DNA of 64,000 nt from Pseudoalteromonas phenolica (GCF_005886345.1 NZ_PNEC01000043.1:1-64000); one strand, 5' to 3'. Shown: positions 46,445-55,816, counted from the stretch's first letter. The notes: generated from the sequence alone by a model not told the origin. A program made the numbers and translations.

Positions 46445-47146
46445 TTACTTGTCATTTTTATTTAATTTAGGAGCAAAAATGTCAGTATTTTGTTGCTCCG
46501 CGTGTTGTGCATCTGAGTGGTGTGAATGCTCAGAGTGCTCGAACTCAACATGTTTTCTGTATAAGTCACGTTTTGCGGCAATCCATCCATACTGATCTTT
46601 TGATTCGAAAACATAGTTACCACTAGGAGCGGTAAATTGACCATATATTGCATTTTTCCCAACAGTAAGAACTGTTGTATGAAAACGACCATCAGCACCT
46701 GTGACATTTCCAAAAATACTCTTGTCACCATTGCTTGCGGTATCAACAAAAGTAACTTCTGCAATAAATGTTTCTGAAGTTTGAGGGATCATTAATTCGA
46801 AATTATCACCGTATTCTAGTTTTCTTAAAGCTGGTAAATCGAATTCAATATATGCTTCATTATTAAGATCTCCCGGTAATACACCTGCTTCCGTAAGTAC
46901 TGATTTGGCCTCATCTGATAGTCTGTTTACTGCGTAGAAAGGAGTTGGAAGATCAGTTGTGCTTGGATTATTTTCAGGCTTGGCTTTGATTGTTTCAGTT
47001 ATGGGCACCAGGTCTTGTTGAAAGTCATTTGGTTGGCTTTTTACTAGAACTGATTGCTTTGGTTGCTTTGAGTTAGAATTGTCATAAAGAAGATAAACTG
47101 CAATGACGGCGAGAGAAAGAAATGACAGTGTTAGAATACGTTTCAT
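46445..47146 (-). CDS. Membrane-anchored prodomain-like partner of the metzincin
   Basis: ATG at 47146 follows AGAGG and opens with a hydrophobic anchor (ILTLSFLSLAVIAVYLLYD). The 233-residue protein has a beta-rich part with LPALRKLEYGDNFELMIPQT, then GRFHTTVLTVGKNAIYGQF and GNYVFESKDQYGWIAAKRD, which resembles the N-terminal prodomain of single-chain metzincins of this group. A His-rich tail (HVEFEHSEHSHHSDAQH) could hold zinc. The metalloprotease starts 9 bp downstream, so the pair is coupled. A role as inhibitor or folding helper in trans is inferred. Confidence 0.75.
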   Translation of the reverse strand: MKRILTLSFLSLAVIAVYLLYDNSNSKQPKQSVLVKSQPNDFQQDLVPITETIKAKPENNPSTTDLPTPFYAVNRLSDEAKSVLTEAGVLPGDLNNEAYIEFDLPALRKLEYGDNFELMIPQTSETFIAEVTFVDTASNGDKSIFGNVTGADGRFHTTVLTVGKNAIYGQFTAPSGNYVFESKDQYGWIAAKRDLYRKHVEFEHSEHSHHSDAQHAEQQNTDIFAPKLNKNDK

Positions 47147-47452
47147 GTTATTGCCTCTATTAAACAAGCATTAATTTACATAAAACTGCGTACCCAATAC
47201 AAATATTAATGTAAAAAAAATGTGTTGGTTTCAGTGTTATTAATGTTTTTTATACATTTTATTCATTTTAAACAAATAGTTGTAATGTTTACATTCTTTA
47301 ACTTTTGTTACTGGGCTCTTTCGGATTTGTAGTGCTGCATTCAAGGTAGAAGTAAAAATAGACGATATAAAATATCAAAAATATTAATTCTTTATTTAGG
47401 GAAAAGCAGAATTCTTATATGTAAAGGTGCTAACTTAGGATTTTATGTTCCA

Positions 47453-47977
47453 ATGAAAAATCAACGAATAATTACTGTTTTACCTTATAACCCTGAGTGG
47501 CCACATTTATTTCAGAATGAAAAAAACCTTTTGAAAAATGTGCTGGGTGAGCAAGCTATTACTATTGAACACATAGGCAGTACTTCGGTAGTTGGCTTAA
47601 GTGCTAAACCGATTATTGATATATTAATTGAAGTAAAAAGTTTGCATGCAGTAGATGCATTAAATGAGGCTTTAGCACTTGTTGGCTACAAAGCGAAGGG
47701 TGAAAATGGCATTGAGGGCAGACGTTATTTTCAAAAAGGTGGGTTAGAGCGCACACATCATTTACATATATTTGAGCCTGAACATGAGCATGCATACCAT
47801 CATCGAATTTTTAGAGATTTGTTACGCAGTGACCCAAACATAGCTGAACAATATAGTGAAATTAAGCTAAATGCGGTAAAACAATGCGATAACAATATGC
47901 AAACTTATATGGCATTAAAAAATGACTTCATTGAAACTCAATTAGTTCGAGCTAAACATGAATTGAAAAAAAGTTAA
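47453..47977 (+). CDS. GrpB (UPF0157) family protein, 174 aa
   Basis: The sequence follows the GrpB pattern throughout: VLPYNPEWPHLFQNEKNLL, IEHIGSTSVVGLSAKPIIDILIEV, GRRYFQKGG and HHLHIFEPEHEHAYHHRIFRDLLR. This is a nucleotidyltransferase-fold family (GSTSV..L..KPIID), in which no clear biological role is known; it is often annotated as a dephospho-CoA-kinase-associated or stand-alone protein. It is cytoplasmic and monocistronic. Confidence 0.93.
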   Translation: MKNQRIITVLPYNPEWPHLFQNEKNLLKNVLGEQAITIEHIGSTSVVGLSAKPIIDILIEVKSLHAVDALNEALALVGYKAKGENGIEGRRYFQKGGLERTHHLHIFEPEHEHAYHHRIFRDLLRSDPNIAEQYSEIKLNAVKQCDNNMQTYMALKNDFIETQLVRAKHELKKS

Positions 47978-48040
47978 TTGCTTTAAGATTCAATATTTTA
48001 GTCTATGAATATCTAATGATTAATTACATTTAGGGCAAAC

Positions 48041-48817
48041 GTGCGTTTTTTATTGGCTATTACTTTATGCTTCTGCATTTTCTACCAGACTGGCGCTTGT
48101 GCGGAGCAATCAGGTGAAAGTTTGCGCATTCCTGAAAAGTTTTTATTTATATTTATCATTTAAAGCCCTTATATTGAGCAACTCGAACTAGAAACCGGGC
48201 TTTACTTTGAGCTAGTTGAATTATTAAATTTACACCAAAGCCAGTTTCAGTTTATTCCGAAATTTGTGCCACGAAAGCGTGTAGATTGTGAAATCGAAAA
48301 TAACACTTTAGATGGCATGATTTTGGGTGTTCATCCCGTTTGGTTTAAAGATAAGAAGCAAGAAAAGTTTCTGTGGACTCAGCCGATATAATTTGATCAA
48401 GATGAGTTTGTATCACCGAAATCAAATCCATTTGAGTACACAAGTAAAGATTCTTTAACTAATAAAAATATCAGTGGTGTGAGAGGATATCACTATTTTA
48501 GGGTTGCCCCAGTAATAAAAGAAGGTAAAGCAAAGTTAACGCCGACCAGCTCTGAGTTACAATTACTCGAAATGTTAATTAAGCAGCGACTTGACCTTGC
48601 CGTGATAAGCCAAGCGACTTTGAATTATTATTTCAAAATACACCCTGACTGGAAAAGTCAGCTCCATTATTCTAAAACACCGCATGAGCAATATTATCGG
48701 GCATTGCTCAGTCCAAAAGAGTAAGAAGCGTCATTTAACATAATTTCGAGCTTACTAGTAGATGAAAGGTTTAATCATGCTCTAGATATTATGAAAGCGA
48801 AATACAGCTTCAAGTAG
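48041..48817 (+). pseudogene. Decayed extracellular solute-binding protein (SBP family 3-like)
   Basis: From GTG at 48041 one frame can be followed for 259 codons to TAG at 48815, a normal length for this family, but it is broken by TAA at 48161, 48389 and 48722. It opens with a signal peptide (LLAITLCFCIFYQTGACA), then shows LYFELVELLNLHQSQFQFIP and RKRVDCEIENNTLDGMI, as in amino-acid-type binding proteins. There is no frameshift. Three nonsense changes point to a dead gene. Confidence 0.8.
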
Positions 48818-48863
48818 CATATAAAAATATCACAATATGTGAAGCCTCTCAGTACTCATTATT

Positions 48864-50837
48864 TCAATCTGAATTTATGGCATACTCAAATATCTTACTA
48901 CTGGTTCGGTCACTCTTTAATACAAAATATTCTTCTTGATTCGCTGTAAAATTAATTTGCAGTGCACCTTTTATTTCATTTTCAGTCAGTAACTCACCGG
49001 TATTGCTTTGAATCACTTTTATTACATCGCCTTCTTTTATATAAATTTTATCTTCAATGAGTTGCCAATTTTTCCATGATGTTAATTTAAAGCCAGCATA
49101 AAGAAGCTTTTCATTACCATCTTCAGACAAGGCAAACAGTCCGTCTTCGTTGAATTTACTGAATACCAGTGTTTGAGCATCATTGGATGATTGAGAAGAG
49201 TAGCCCCCTAATTTTGTAATTTGCTTGAGCGATTTATCTTTTAATTGAAGAGAGTAAATTTGCCAATCTGAGTCTAGGTTAGCTGAGAAGGTTATCTTAT
49301 CGCTACTAAATTGTCCGATATGATGCACTTTTAAGTTTGGCTCTGTCAGTTGTTTCCATTCATTCTGCTGAAAATCATACAGCTTAAGCGTATTGTCAAT
49401 GACTGCAGCGAGCGTTGTATTTGAACTGTTGAGCTTTAAGCTAGAGATAGAAAGCAAAGGTGCATCAGGAGTAATATTAACCGCTTTTGAATTGGCTATT
49501 TCCACCCACAGTTTTGAATTGGCATGTCGTCCAGTTTTATAAACAAGAAGCTCACCTTGCTGGCTTAAAACAAAATCAGTGATATCTCTTTCAGATAAAG
49601 TCAGCTTTTTGAGTGTATTGTTAGAAGACTTATAAATATTTCTTACAGCTCCAAAGTTGTGTGTTAGCAACTTGTCTCTTGTTTTATTAACATCTATTTT
49701 AGTTGCTTTGATATCAAGTTCTTGCAAAATAGACTTTGAATTAATATCAACCAACAAAGTTTTGTTTTTTTGGCTAACCAACACTAAAGAATCAGAATAC
49801 CATGCAACATCAATTGCACTCGAAAATTTTAAAATATTAGTCTGTTTTGCTGTGTCTAAATCTACTTGCTTAAGTTGAAAACTTCCTGAGTGTAAGTACT
49901 CTAAGATAATTAATTGGTTTGATTGTTTATCATAGTCAAAAGCAAAATCACCAATTGCATTACCAACATTGAGCGCATGGCTATGTTGCTTTAGCCTTTT
50001 GCTATTTAACTCAAAAGAGTAAACAGAGTAGGGGGAATTTACTGCTAAACGATGATTGAAGAATAAGCGCTTTCTTTTGTCATCATAATCTAACTGAATA
50101 AGACCTCTCGCAGCACAGGGGAGTAGTGGCTGAATATTTTTGTGGTTGGGATCTATTATGACAATTTCACATTTTCGCTCATTTAAATTGTTGTATCTAC
50201 TCGCAATGATTTTTTGCTTTTCAATACTGACAAAGTCTAGATAATAGAATTCGTCATTTGTGATTCGTAAATCTGATGAAGCTGAATACTGCCATATTTG
50301 TGAATTAGAATTGGCAACTCTTGAAAGATAATATTTATTTTTATCAGATAAGGAATATTTTCCTCGATATGATAAATCTTTTTGAGTATCAAGTGGGTCA
50401 AGTATCTTTACTTTAACCTCATAGGAAGCATGACTTTTTTGTAGATACAAGAATGTTGATACAGTTATAAAAGTTAAAAATAAAATGAAGAGAAAACTTT
50501 TTGTAAAATTGAATATAGCGTGAATATTATAATTTCTATATTTTTCCACTTTTACTTCGTGTTTGAATCGGTATCCAACTTTGGGAATGGTTTCAATACT
50601 ATCAGCAGGTAATACTTTTCTTAATTCACTTATTGCTCTGTTGATTGCTGCATCACTCACAACCCGATTATCCCACACATTACTTATTAGCATTTCACGA
50701 GATACCGCTTTTCCAGCGTTTAAACAGAAGAAACACAATAAAGAAAAAACCTTAGGCTCAAGAAGTACATTTTTGCTATTTAATTTAAGGGTAAAGTTTT
50801 TTCTATCTAAAGTGAAATTAGAAAATTTGTAAATCAT
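48864..50837 (-). CDS. CadC-like membrane-bound transcriptional regulator with beta-propeller domain, 657 aa
   Basis: The N-terminus is an OmpR/PhoB-type winged helix (about 1-95: LEPKVFSLLCFFCLNAGKAV, VVSDAAINRAISELRKVLP, IETIPKVGYRF). A single membrane helix follows (about 108-130, FLFILFLTFITVSTFLYL). The remaining 520 residues are repeats typical of a WD40/TolB-like beta-propeller in the periplasm. This is the ToxR/CadC one-component layout in which the outer domain senses a signal and the DNA-binding domain acts at the membrane. It faces a divergent hydrolase lipoprotein gene, a possible target. Confidence 0.88.
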   Translation of the reverse strand: MIYKFSNFTLDRKNFTLKLNSKNVLLEPKVFSLLCFFCLNAGKAVSREMLISNVWDNRVVSDAAINRAISELRKVLPADSIETIPKVGYRFKHEVKVEKYRNYNIHAIFNFTKSFLFILFLTFITVSTFLYLQKSHASYEVKVKILDPLDTQKDLSYRGKYSLSDKNKYYLSRVANSNSQIWQYSASSDLRITNDEFYYLDFVSIEKQKIIASRYNNLNERKCEIVIIDPNHKNIQPLLPCAARGLIQLDYDDKRKRLFFNHRLAVNSPYSVYSFELNSKRLKQHSHALNVGNAIGDFAFDYDKQSNQLIILEYLHSGSFQLKQVDLDTAKQTNILKFSSAIDVAWYSDSLVLVSQKNKTLLVDINSKSILQELDIKATKIDVNKTRDKLLTHNFGAVRNIYKSSNNTLKKLTLSERDITDFVLSQQGELLVYKTGRHANSKLWVEIANSKAVNITPDAPLLSISSLKLNSSNTTLAAVIDNTLKLYDFQQNEWKQLTEPNLKVHHIGQFSSDKITFSANLDSDWQIYSLQLKDKSLKQITKLGGYSSQSSNDAQTLVFSKFNEDGLFALSEDGNEKLLYAGFKLTSWKNWQLIEDKIYIKEGDVIKVIQSNTGELLTENEIKGALQINFTANQEEYFVLKSDRTSSKIFEYAINSD

Positions 50838-50945
50838 TGTTTTATATTGTAATTATAATTTCATCACTTTTAAATTAGCACATGTTTATTGTTTTTTAAT
50901 AGCTTTATTTTAAGTATCTCCAAAGTTATTTAACGGAGATAAAAA

Positions 50946-51863
50946 ATGAAACTCAATAATAAAAGTATCTTTCTAGCATTGTCATTGGTTCCTTTTTTAA
51001 GTGCTTGTGGTGGGGGAGGTGGCAGTAGCAGTAGCAGTAGTAATGACTCTGACAGTACAAAAATTTCAACTGGAAATTCGCAGACAAGTGAAACTAAAAC
51101 TTGCTTGGGTTTTTCAGTGATAGAGGGCTCTGAATGCATAGAAACAGAAGGCAGAAAAGCATTTTTATCAAATGTGGGTTCTCCTAAAGGTTTAGCAATA
51201 TTACTGCATGGTTCTCCAGGAAGCCCAGAAAAAGTCAGCAATATTTTTGGCATGCAAACATTAAACTCTGATTATAATTTTTCAACGCTTGTCTTGAAGG
51301 GCAGCGATCCTTTTTGGGGGTGGAATAGCGAGGTGACTGAAGAAAACCAAGATAATGAAGAAGTGTCTTATATCACAGAGTTAATAGACTCTATAGTGAA
51401 TGATAAGAATATTCCTTCTAATCAAGTGGTAGTTATGGGGTATTCAGCTGGCGGGTTCATGGCTTATAAATTGGCTTGTCAAATCCCTGATAAGTTAGCA
51501 GGAATAGTTAGTATTGCAGGGCAATTAAGAGGGAGTATTAGCTATTGTACTAACTCAACTCCCTTGACTATTCATCACATGCATAATCCTCAAGATGCTG
51601 AGGTACCAGTTGAAGGTGGACGGGGGATTTCATCTTTAGATAGCACGTTAGCACATTTTATGAATGTAAATGGCTGTTCTGGTCAAGTAAGTGAGGCAAG
51701 TGTTGAAGGAGTTACAATTTCTGATAATAAAGCAACTGAGATTTCTTATTTAGATTGCCAGAAAACAATTAAATACACTAAATTGCATAACACACCACAT
51801 GAAAGCAGTTACAAAGGTGAAAAAGTCCTTCAGCAACTGCAATACATGATTGGGCAAGAGTAA
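50946..51863 (+). CDS. Lipoprotein of the alpha/beta hydrolase (esterase/PHB depolymerase-like) family
   Basis: A lipoprotein signal (FLSACGGGGG, Cys about 21) and a Gly/Ser linker precede a hydrolase domain: LLHGSPGSP, WGWNSE, nucleophile elbow GYSAGGFMAYKL, GIVSIAGQLRG, HHMHNPQDAEVP with the acid residue, and HNTPHESS with the likely catalytic His. The layout matches LpqC/feruloyl-esterase-like enzymes. The substrate is unknown. Its short divergent spacing (108 bp) to the CadC-like regulator suggests control by it. AACGGAG precedes the start. Confidence 0.85.
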   Translation: MKLNNKSIFLALSLVPFLSACGGGGGSSSSSSNDSDSTKISTGNSQTSETKTCLGFSVIEGSECIETEGRKAFLSNVGSPKGLAILLHGSPGSPEKVSNIFGMQTLNSDYNFSTLVLKGSDPFWGWNSEVTEENQDNEEVSYITELIDSIVNDKNIPSNQVVVMGYSAGGFMAYKLACQIPDKLAGIVSIAGQLRGSISYCTNSTPLTIHHMHNPQDAEVPVEGGRGISSLDSTLAHFMNVNGCSGQVSEASVEGVTISDNKATEISYLDCQKTIKYTKLHNTPHESSYKGEKVLQQLQYMIGQE

Positions 51864-51879
51864 TAGCTTGATTTAATGT

Positions 51880-52368
51880 TTATAACAAGTATTCACTACC
51901 ATCTTTAGCTGTGTAGGTTTTTGACTGTCCGTCTCTCACAATAGAATACTCAATGCCCGTTAAGAAGCTGATCCAAAGACGTTTAAGTTGGGTCGCTTCT
52001 TTATTGCTTTCTACCGCGCTTAATTGCGTTTCCATTTGAATGTCATCAATGTGCGCAATGTCAATTTGTCCTGTGTCACCACGGCGATTGAAAGACAATT
52101 CAATATGCAGCTCATCTTTTTTCTTAAGTAAAATAGCTGTGGGATCATCGCGGTGACCACATAAAGCGACAAATTGTTTTGGCTGTTTGAGGCCACAATG
52201 GCTGCCATCAGCAAAAAATGCCATTAGGTGATTATAGTAAACTAGGTAATGCGTAACTTGGGTATGTGAGCCTTGATCAAGTGGACAATGCTCATCAAGG
52301 TATTGCTTTGCAAGCGTCATTTTTTGGCATGTTTGATCAGTTAATTCGCCGTGAGTTAGTGCTGTCAT
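51880..52368 (-). CDS. Stand-alone malate-synthase-G-like domain without the active site
   Basis: ATG at 52368 is chosen because GAGG lies 8 bp upstream. The 162-residue protein matches one internal stretch of malate synthase G (in my recall roughly residues 110-300 of about 720): CPLDQGSHTQVTHY, DGSHCGLKQPKQFVALCGH, DPTAILLKKKDELHIEL, IAHIDDIQMETQLSAV and TAKDGSE. The barrel residues that do catalysis lie outside this part, so it cannot be a malate synthase. No flanking sequence encodes the rest. It is divergent from a RamB-type regulator, a family known to control glyoxylate-shunt genes in actinobacteria; a regulatory role is an inference. Confidence 0.7.
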   Translation of the reverse strand: MTALTHGELTDQTCQKMTLAKQYLDEHCPLDQGSHTQVTHYLVYYNHLMAFFADGSHCGLKQPKQFVALCGHRDDPTAILLKKKDELHIELSFNRRGDTGQIDIAHIDDIQMETQLSAVESNKEATQLKRLWISFLTGIEYSIVRDGQSKTYTAKDGSEYLL

Positions 52369-52460
52369 AATCGTAACCTCATTCATCATTTAATTTTTGT
52401 TGGCTGTTGAAATGAGTGTATGTGAATATTTTTTATAATTTCACAAAAAGAATTTCACAG

Positions 52461-52473
52461 TGTAAATTTTACA
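52461..52473. promoter_or_regulatory. Operator-like element between divergent genes
   Basis: TGTAAATTTTACA is an almost perfect palindrome, next to two direct copies of AATTTCACA (about 52436-52444 and 52451-52459). They sit in the promoter region shared by the malate-synthase-like gene and the RamB-type regulator and are plausible binding sites for it. Confidence 0.45.
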
Positions 52474-52521
52474 AAACCTGCTATTTTTACTCTATGAATA
52501 AATTATAAGCAGGGGCATATA

Positions 52522-54090
52522 GTGAAAAAATCATCAACTTTAATGCGAAAATCTCACTTTTTAGGGACCAAAATACGTAATTTAAGAAAACGGAATCATT
52601 TAACGTTAGAAGATTTATCGAGTCGATGTGTCAGAGTTGATGCCTATTCTGCGCCCTCTGTTTCTTACTTATCTATGATCGAGCGGGGCAAGCGCACGCC
52701 GAGCCAAGAAATGCTTGAAAACTTAGCGCAAGTCTTTCAAAAGCCCGTTGAGTGGTTTTTAGACAGTGAACCTGAAAAAGACACCATTACCCCAGATAAA
52801 GGCCGAAGTGGCGGGATCACAGGTATGGCGCTCGAGCCTAACTTTCTGTTCAGTAATGACATTTTACAAATCGCTATTCCCGAAATGCTGTCTCAAACGG
52901 GAATAAGTGGCCGTCAATTTGCGCACTTATTAATTCGTGCTCATCAAGAGCACCATCAAAACCATTTTCCTGATTTAGAGCGTGCAGCGGAAGAGGTCGG
53001 TAATAAAAACCTTTATTTGTCTTCGAGCGATTTAATTCGTATAGCGCAAGAAAAAGGCTTAGAAATTAGATGGTTTAGTGAAAAAGATAAGCACAACGAA
53101 GTAAAACAAGTTAATCAGTCTAGGTTAGTGAGTTCTTTTTTAAGAGCACCGAATATTGTGTTTTTAAATGAAAAATTGAAGAGTAAAGAAAGCCGTTTGA
53201 AATACGACTTGGCTGTACATATTGGTCATGCGGTTTTACACAACCAAGACGGGGTGAAATGCGTTTTATCAATAGGTGGTGCTGAGCAAAAAGAAACCGA
53301 GTTACATACCACACCTAATGCGCAAGATATTCTTCAAGCCTGGCAAGATTTTGAAGCCAGTTTTTTTGCTGGCGCATTACTGTGTCCTAAAGCGCCGTTT
53401 AGGCAATTACTCGACAGCTACGGCTACGATATTTCGGTTCATAAACAACTCGATATTTCGGTGTCTGTGGCAATGCGTCGCATGACAGTGGTGTCACCTT
53501 ATCCGCATTGGCATTATTTTGATGCGTATAAACCGGGCAAGTTAAAAGCGGTATATCGAGGCAATGGTATTCCTCTGCCTTGGGGGAATATGCGTCAGGT
53601 TGAAGATCCTTGTCAGCATTGGGCTGTGTTTAGAAAGTTTGATGAAATGTCGAGTCAGAGCAGTGCGCAATTGTCGATTTTAAGCGTTGATGGCAAAACT
53701 CGCTTATATTGCTGTGAGTCAGTGTTAGTTGAAGACTTAGCAGGTGAAAAACATGTGCTGTGTATGGGCATAGACTTAAACCCTGCCATTGATGCACAAG
53801 GCACCGATGCACAAGCTTTAGTTGAGAGTTTACAGGGGTTATGTATTAAACATGGCGGTTCAACCGTTGTACCGCATAATATTCGCCAGCAATTATTAAG
53901 TGTGGCACGTATTCTCAATATCAATTGGATAGAGCGGGGCTTAAACTCGGAACTCAGAGTTATTTGTATTCGCGGAAATAGCTGTCCTCGAAAGCCGGGT
54001 TGTTATGGCAAATGTAAAAATGGCAAAATGACACAAAGTATTGAATATATAACTAAACCACCTCAAGATACGAGGTTCAGCGAGAATTGA
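52522..54090 (+). CDS. XRE - ImmA/IrrE-like - DUF2083 transcriptional regulator (RamB-like), 522 aa
   Basis: The start is GTG with AGGGG upstream. An XRE helix-turn-helix (about 12-75: IRNLRKRNHLTLEDL, SVSYLSMIERGKRTPS) is followed by an ImmA/IrrE-type domain and a C-terminal region ending in four cysteines (GNSCPRKPGCYGKC). The zinc-protease motif HExxH is replaced by HIGHAVLH (VHIGHAVLHNQ), so the peptidase-like domain lacks its catalytic Glu and likely senses a ligand, as suggested for RamB-type regulators of acetate, propionate or glyoxylate genes. The Cys tail could bind metal or an Fe-S cluster (inference). Confidence 0.85.
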   Translation: MKKSSTLMRKSHFLGTKIRNLRKRNHLTLEDLSSRCVRVDAYSAPSVSYLSMIERGKRTPSQEMLENLAQVFQKPVEWFLDSEPEKDTITPDKGRSGGITGMALEPNFLFSNDILQIAIPEMLSQTGISGRQFAHLLIRAHQEHHQNHFPDLERAAEEVGNKNLYLSSSDLIRIAQEKGLEIRWFSEKDKHNEVKQVNQSRLVSSFLRAPNIVFLNEKLKSKESRLKYDLAVHIGHAVLHNQDGVKCVLSIGGAEQKETELHTTPNAQDILQAWQDFEASFFAGALLCPKAPFRQLLDSYGYDISVHKQLDISVSVAMRRMTVVSPYPHWHYFDAYKPGKLKAVYRGNGIPLPWGNMRQVEDPCQHWAVFRKFDEMSSQSSAQLSILSVDGKTRLYCCESVLVEDLAGEKHVLCMGIDLNPAIDAQGTDAQALVESLQGLCIKHGGSTVVPHNIRQQLLSVARILNINWIERGLNSELRVICIRGNSCPRKPGCYGKCKNGKMTQSIEYITKPPQDTRFSEN

Positions 54091-54221
54091 TTGGCTGTCA
54101 GACAAGGCATCGATTTGAAGGTCTAGTGGTTCTAAATCGAAAATTGATAACGCAGTATGAAAGCCAATCAAACTCGCCCAAGGGAGCGTGCTTTCAGTCC
54201 TATTTCATTGTCAAAGAACTT

Positions 54222-54255
54222 GGAAAGGACGCGTCATTACGCTGCGTCCTTTTCC
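54222..54255 (+). other. Hairpin in the gap between regulator and SDR genes
   Basis: GGAAAGGACGC (54222-54232) pairs with GCGTCCTTTTCC (54244-54255) to give an 11-bp stem with one bulge and an 11-base loop. It may be a terminator for the regulator gene, although no strong T-run follows. Confidence 0.5.
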
Positions 54256-54327
54256 TTGAACTAGAACTGAAGGCAGCGCTCTGAATCATGCATCTTTAGG
54301 AAGTTTGGGTATATTAGGTGAACTAGC

Positions 54328-55020
54328 GTGAAAACAGTCTTTATTACAGGTGCAAATCGTGGCATTGGATTAGCACTTAGCAAGGTGTTTTTAAAAGATA
54401 ATTGGCAAGTCATTGCGACTTGCAGAGACATTAAATGTGCAGATGAACTTAATCAATTAAAAGCTGACTATAAGCTGCTTCACGTTTATGAATTAGACAT
54501 TACTGATTATCAACAAATGGCAGTGTTGAGCTCGACATTGTATGACCTAAAAATTGATGTGCTGTTAAATAATGCCGGGCTATATGGCCCTAAAGGTTAT
54601 GGCTTTGGTAATTGCGATGTAGATGCTTGGCGTGACGTATTTGAAGCCAATGTGATTGCGCCAACCAAACTGGCAGAAGCTTTTGTCTCGCAAGTCTTAA
54701 ATAGTGAACTCAAAATAATCGCCGCACTGTCATCACGAGTGGGTAGCCATACTGAGAATACCAAAGGTGGAGGATACATTTACCGCAGTTCAAAAGCGGC
54801 TTTAAACTCAGTAGTTAAAAGCCTTTCAAATGATTTATTGCCACAAGGCATTAAAACGGTAGCGCTGCATCCGGGTTGGGTTCAAACAGAAATGGGTGGG
54901 CCGAATGCCCTAATAAGCGCGCAAGAATCTGCTATTGGCTTAAAACAAGTCATTGAGTCTTTAAGCGAAGAGCAAAGTGGTGGGTTTTACAGTTATAAAG
55001 GGGAGCAAATCCCTTGGTAA
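54328..55020 (+). CDS. Short-chain dehydrogenase/reductase (CsgA/C-factor-like)
   Basis: The 230-residue protein starts at GTG after AGGTGA and shows the SDR landmarks: nucleotide motif TGANRGIG, NNAG, the catalytic Ser (ALSSRVGS) and YxxxK in YRSSKAALN, and PGWVQTEMGG. The length and the absence of a membrane segment fit the C-factor/Sniffer-like subgroup that uses NAD(P)H in the cytoplasm. The substrate is unknown. It is monocistronic. Confidence 0.9.
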   Translation: MKTVFITGANRGIGLALSKVFLKDNWQVIATCRDIKCADELNQLKADYKLLHVYELDITDYQQMAVLSSTLYDLKIDVLLNNAGLYGPKGYGFGNCDVDAWRDVFEANVIAPTKLAEAFVSQVLNSELKIIAALSSRVGSHTENTKGGGYIYRSSKAALNSVVKSLSNDLLPQGIKTVALHPGWVQTEMGGPNALISAQESAIGLKQVIESLSEEQSGGFYSYKGEQIPW

Positions 55021-55105
55021 ACAAACTTTAAAGGCCGAAATGTTTTTGAAAGGATAACACTAACATTGCGCGATTTAACTATCGCGCAATTGATATGTGC
55101 ATGGC

Positions 55106-55672
55106 TTAAAACAATAAAGCCATTTCCGCAGCTTGGCACTGGCAACTGTTTTCACATACAGTACAAACATACCCTTGCGTATCACACAGTTCAGTCCAGC
55201 GGTTATCGTGCAGTTTGACTAATTCACCACCGGCTTTGGTAAAATACTTCACTGCGCCATTACCTGGGCTTTGTTTCCATAAATGGGCAACACCAGCTAA
55301 AGCACCTTGTTGTCTTAAAGCAACAATAGAAGCATGAAGTAATTTGGGGCCGATCCCTTGGCCTTGGGCTTTTTCTGACACTGCAATGCATTTGAAATAA
55401 GCCATCTGCGAAGGAAGAACAGGCCAAAGTTTAGGACTACACCATTTGTCTATGTCCCATTGTTCAGCAGCATAGCTGAGTCTAAAACCGACGAGTTCAT
55501 TTTGTTTATTAATTGCCACAAAGCTGGCATTTATCTCATGCTTAATACCTTGTTGATGCATTTTTGAGAGACTCGCTTCGTCCATATAATTATCACCATG
55601 AACAAGGTTCGCCAAAGTGATCACGTCTTGAAAGTGGTCAGTTGTGAGAGGAAGGTACTGCACTGAAGTCAC
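55106..55672 (-). CDS. GNAT-family N-acetyltransferase, 188 aa
   Basis: The acetyl-CoA binding motif A is visible as AQGQGIGPKLLHASI, preceded by the beta-4 strand FKCIAVSEK. A C-terminal cysteine-rich tail (CTVCENSCQCQAAEMALLF) with CxxC and CQC is unusual for GNAT enzymes and may bind zinc. The acceptor substrate is not predictable. Confidence 0.88.
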   Translation of the reverse strand: MTSVQYLPLTTDHFQDVITLANLVHGDNYMDEASLSKMHQQGIKHEINASFVAINKQNELVGFRLSYAAEQWDIDKWCSPKLWPVLPSQMAYFKCIAVSEKAQGQGIGPKLLHASIVALRQQGALAGVAHLWKQSPGNGAVKYFTKAGGELVKLHDNRWTELCDTQGYVCTVCENSCQCQAAEMALLF

Positions 55673-55764
55673 CGATTTATTTTTCTTTTTTCTATTATTA
55701 AAGATAATGAAATAATTTTGACACTACAAGTTATTACTGGGCTAAAACACCGTTTATTCGAAAT

Positions 55765-55792
55765 AAAAAAAGGGAGTACCTGAAGTACTCCC
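55765..55792 (-). terminator. Terminator of the FG-GAP protein gene
   Basis: GGGAGTAC and GTACTCCC pair around CTGAA; a run of seven T follows on the minus strand. Confidence 0.9.
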
Positions 55793-55816
55793 AATTGCAG
55801 CTTTAACTGTGAACAA

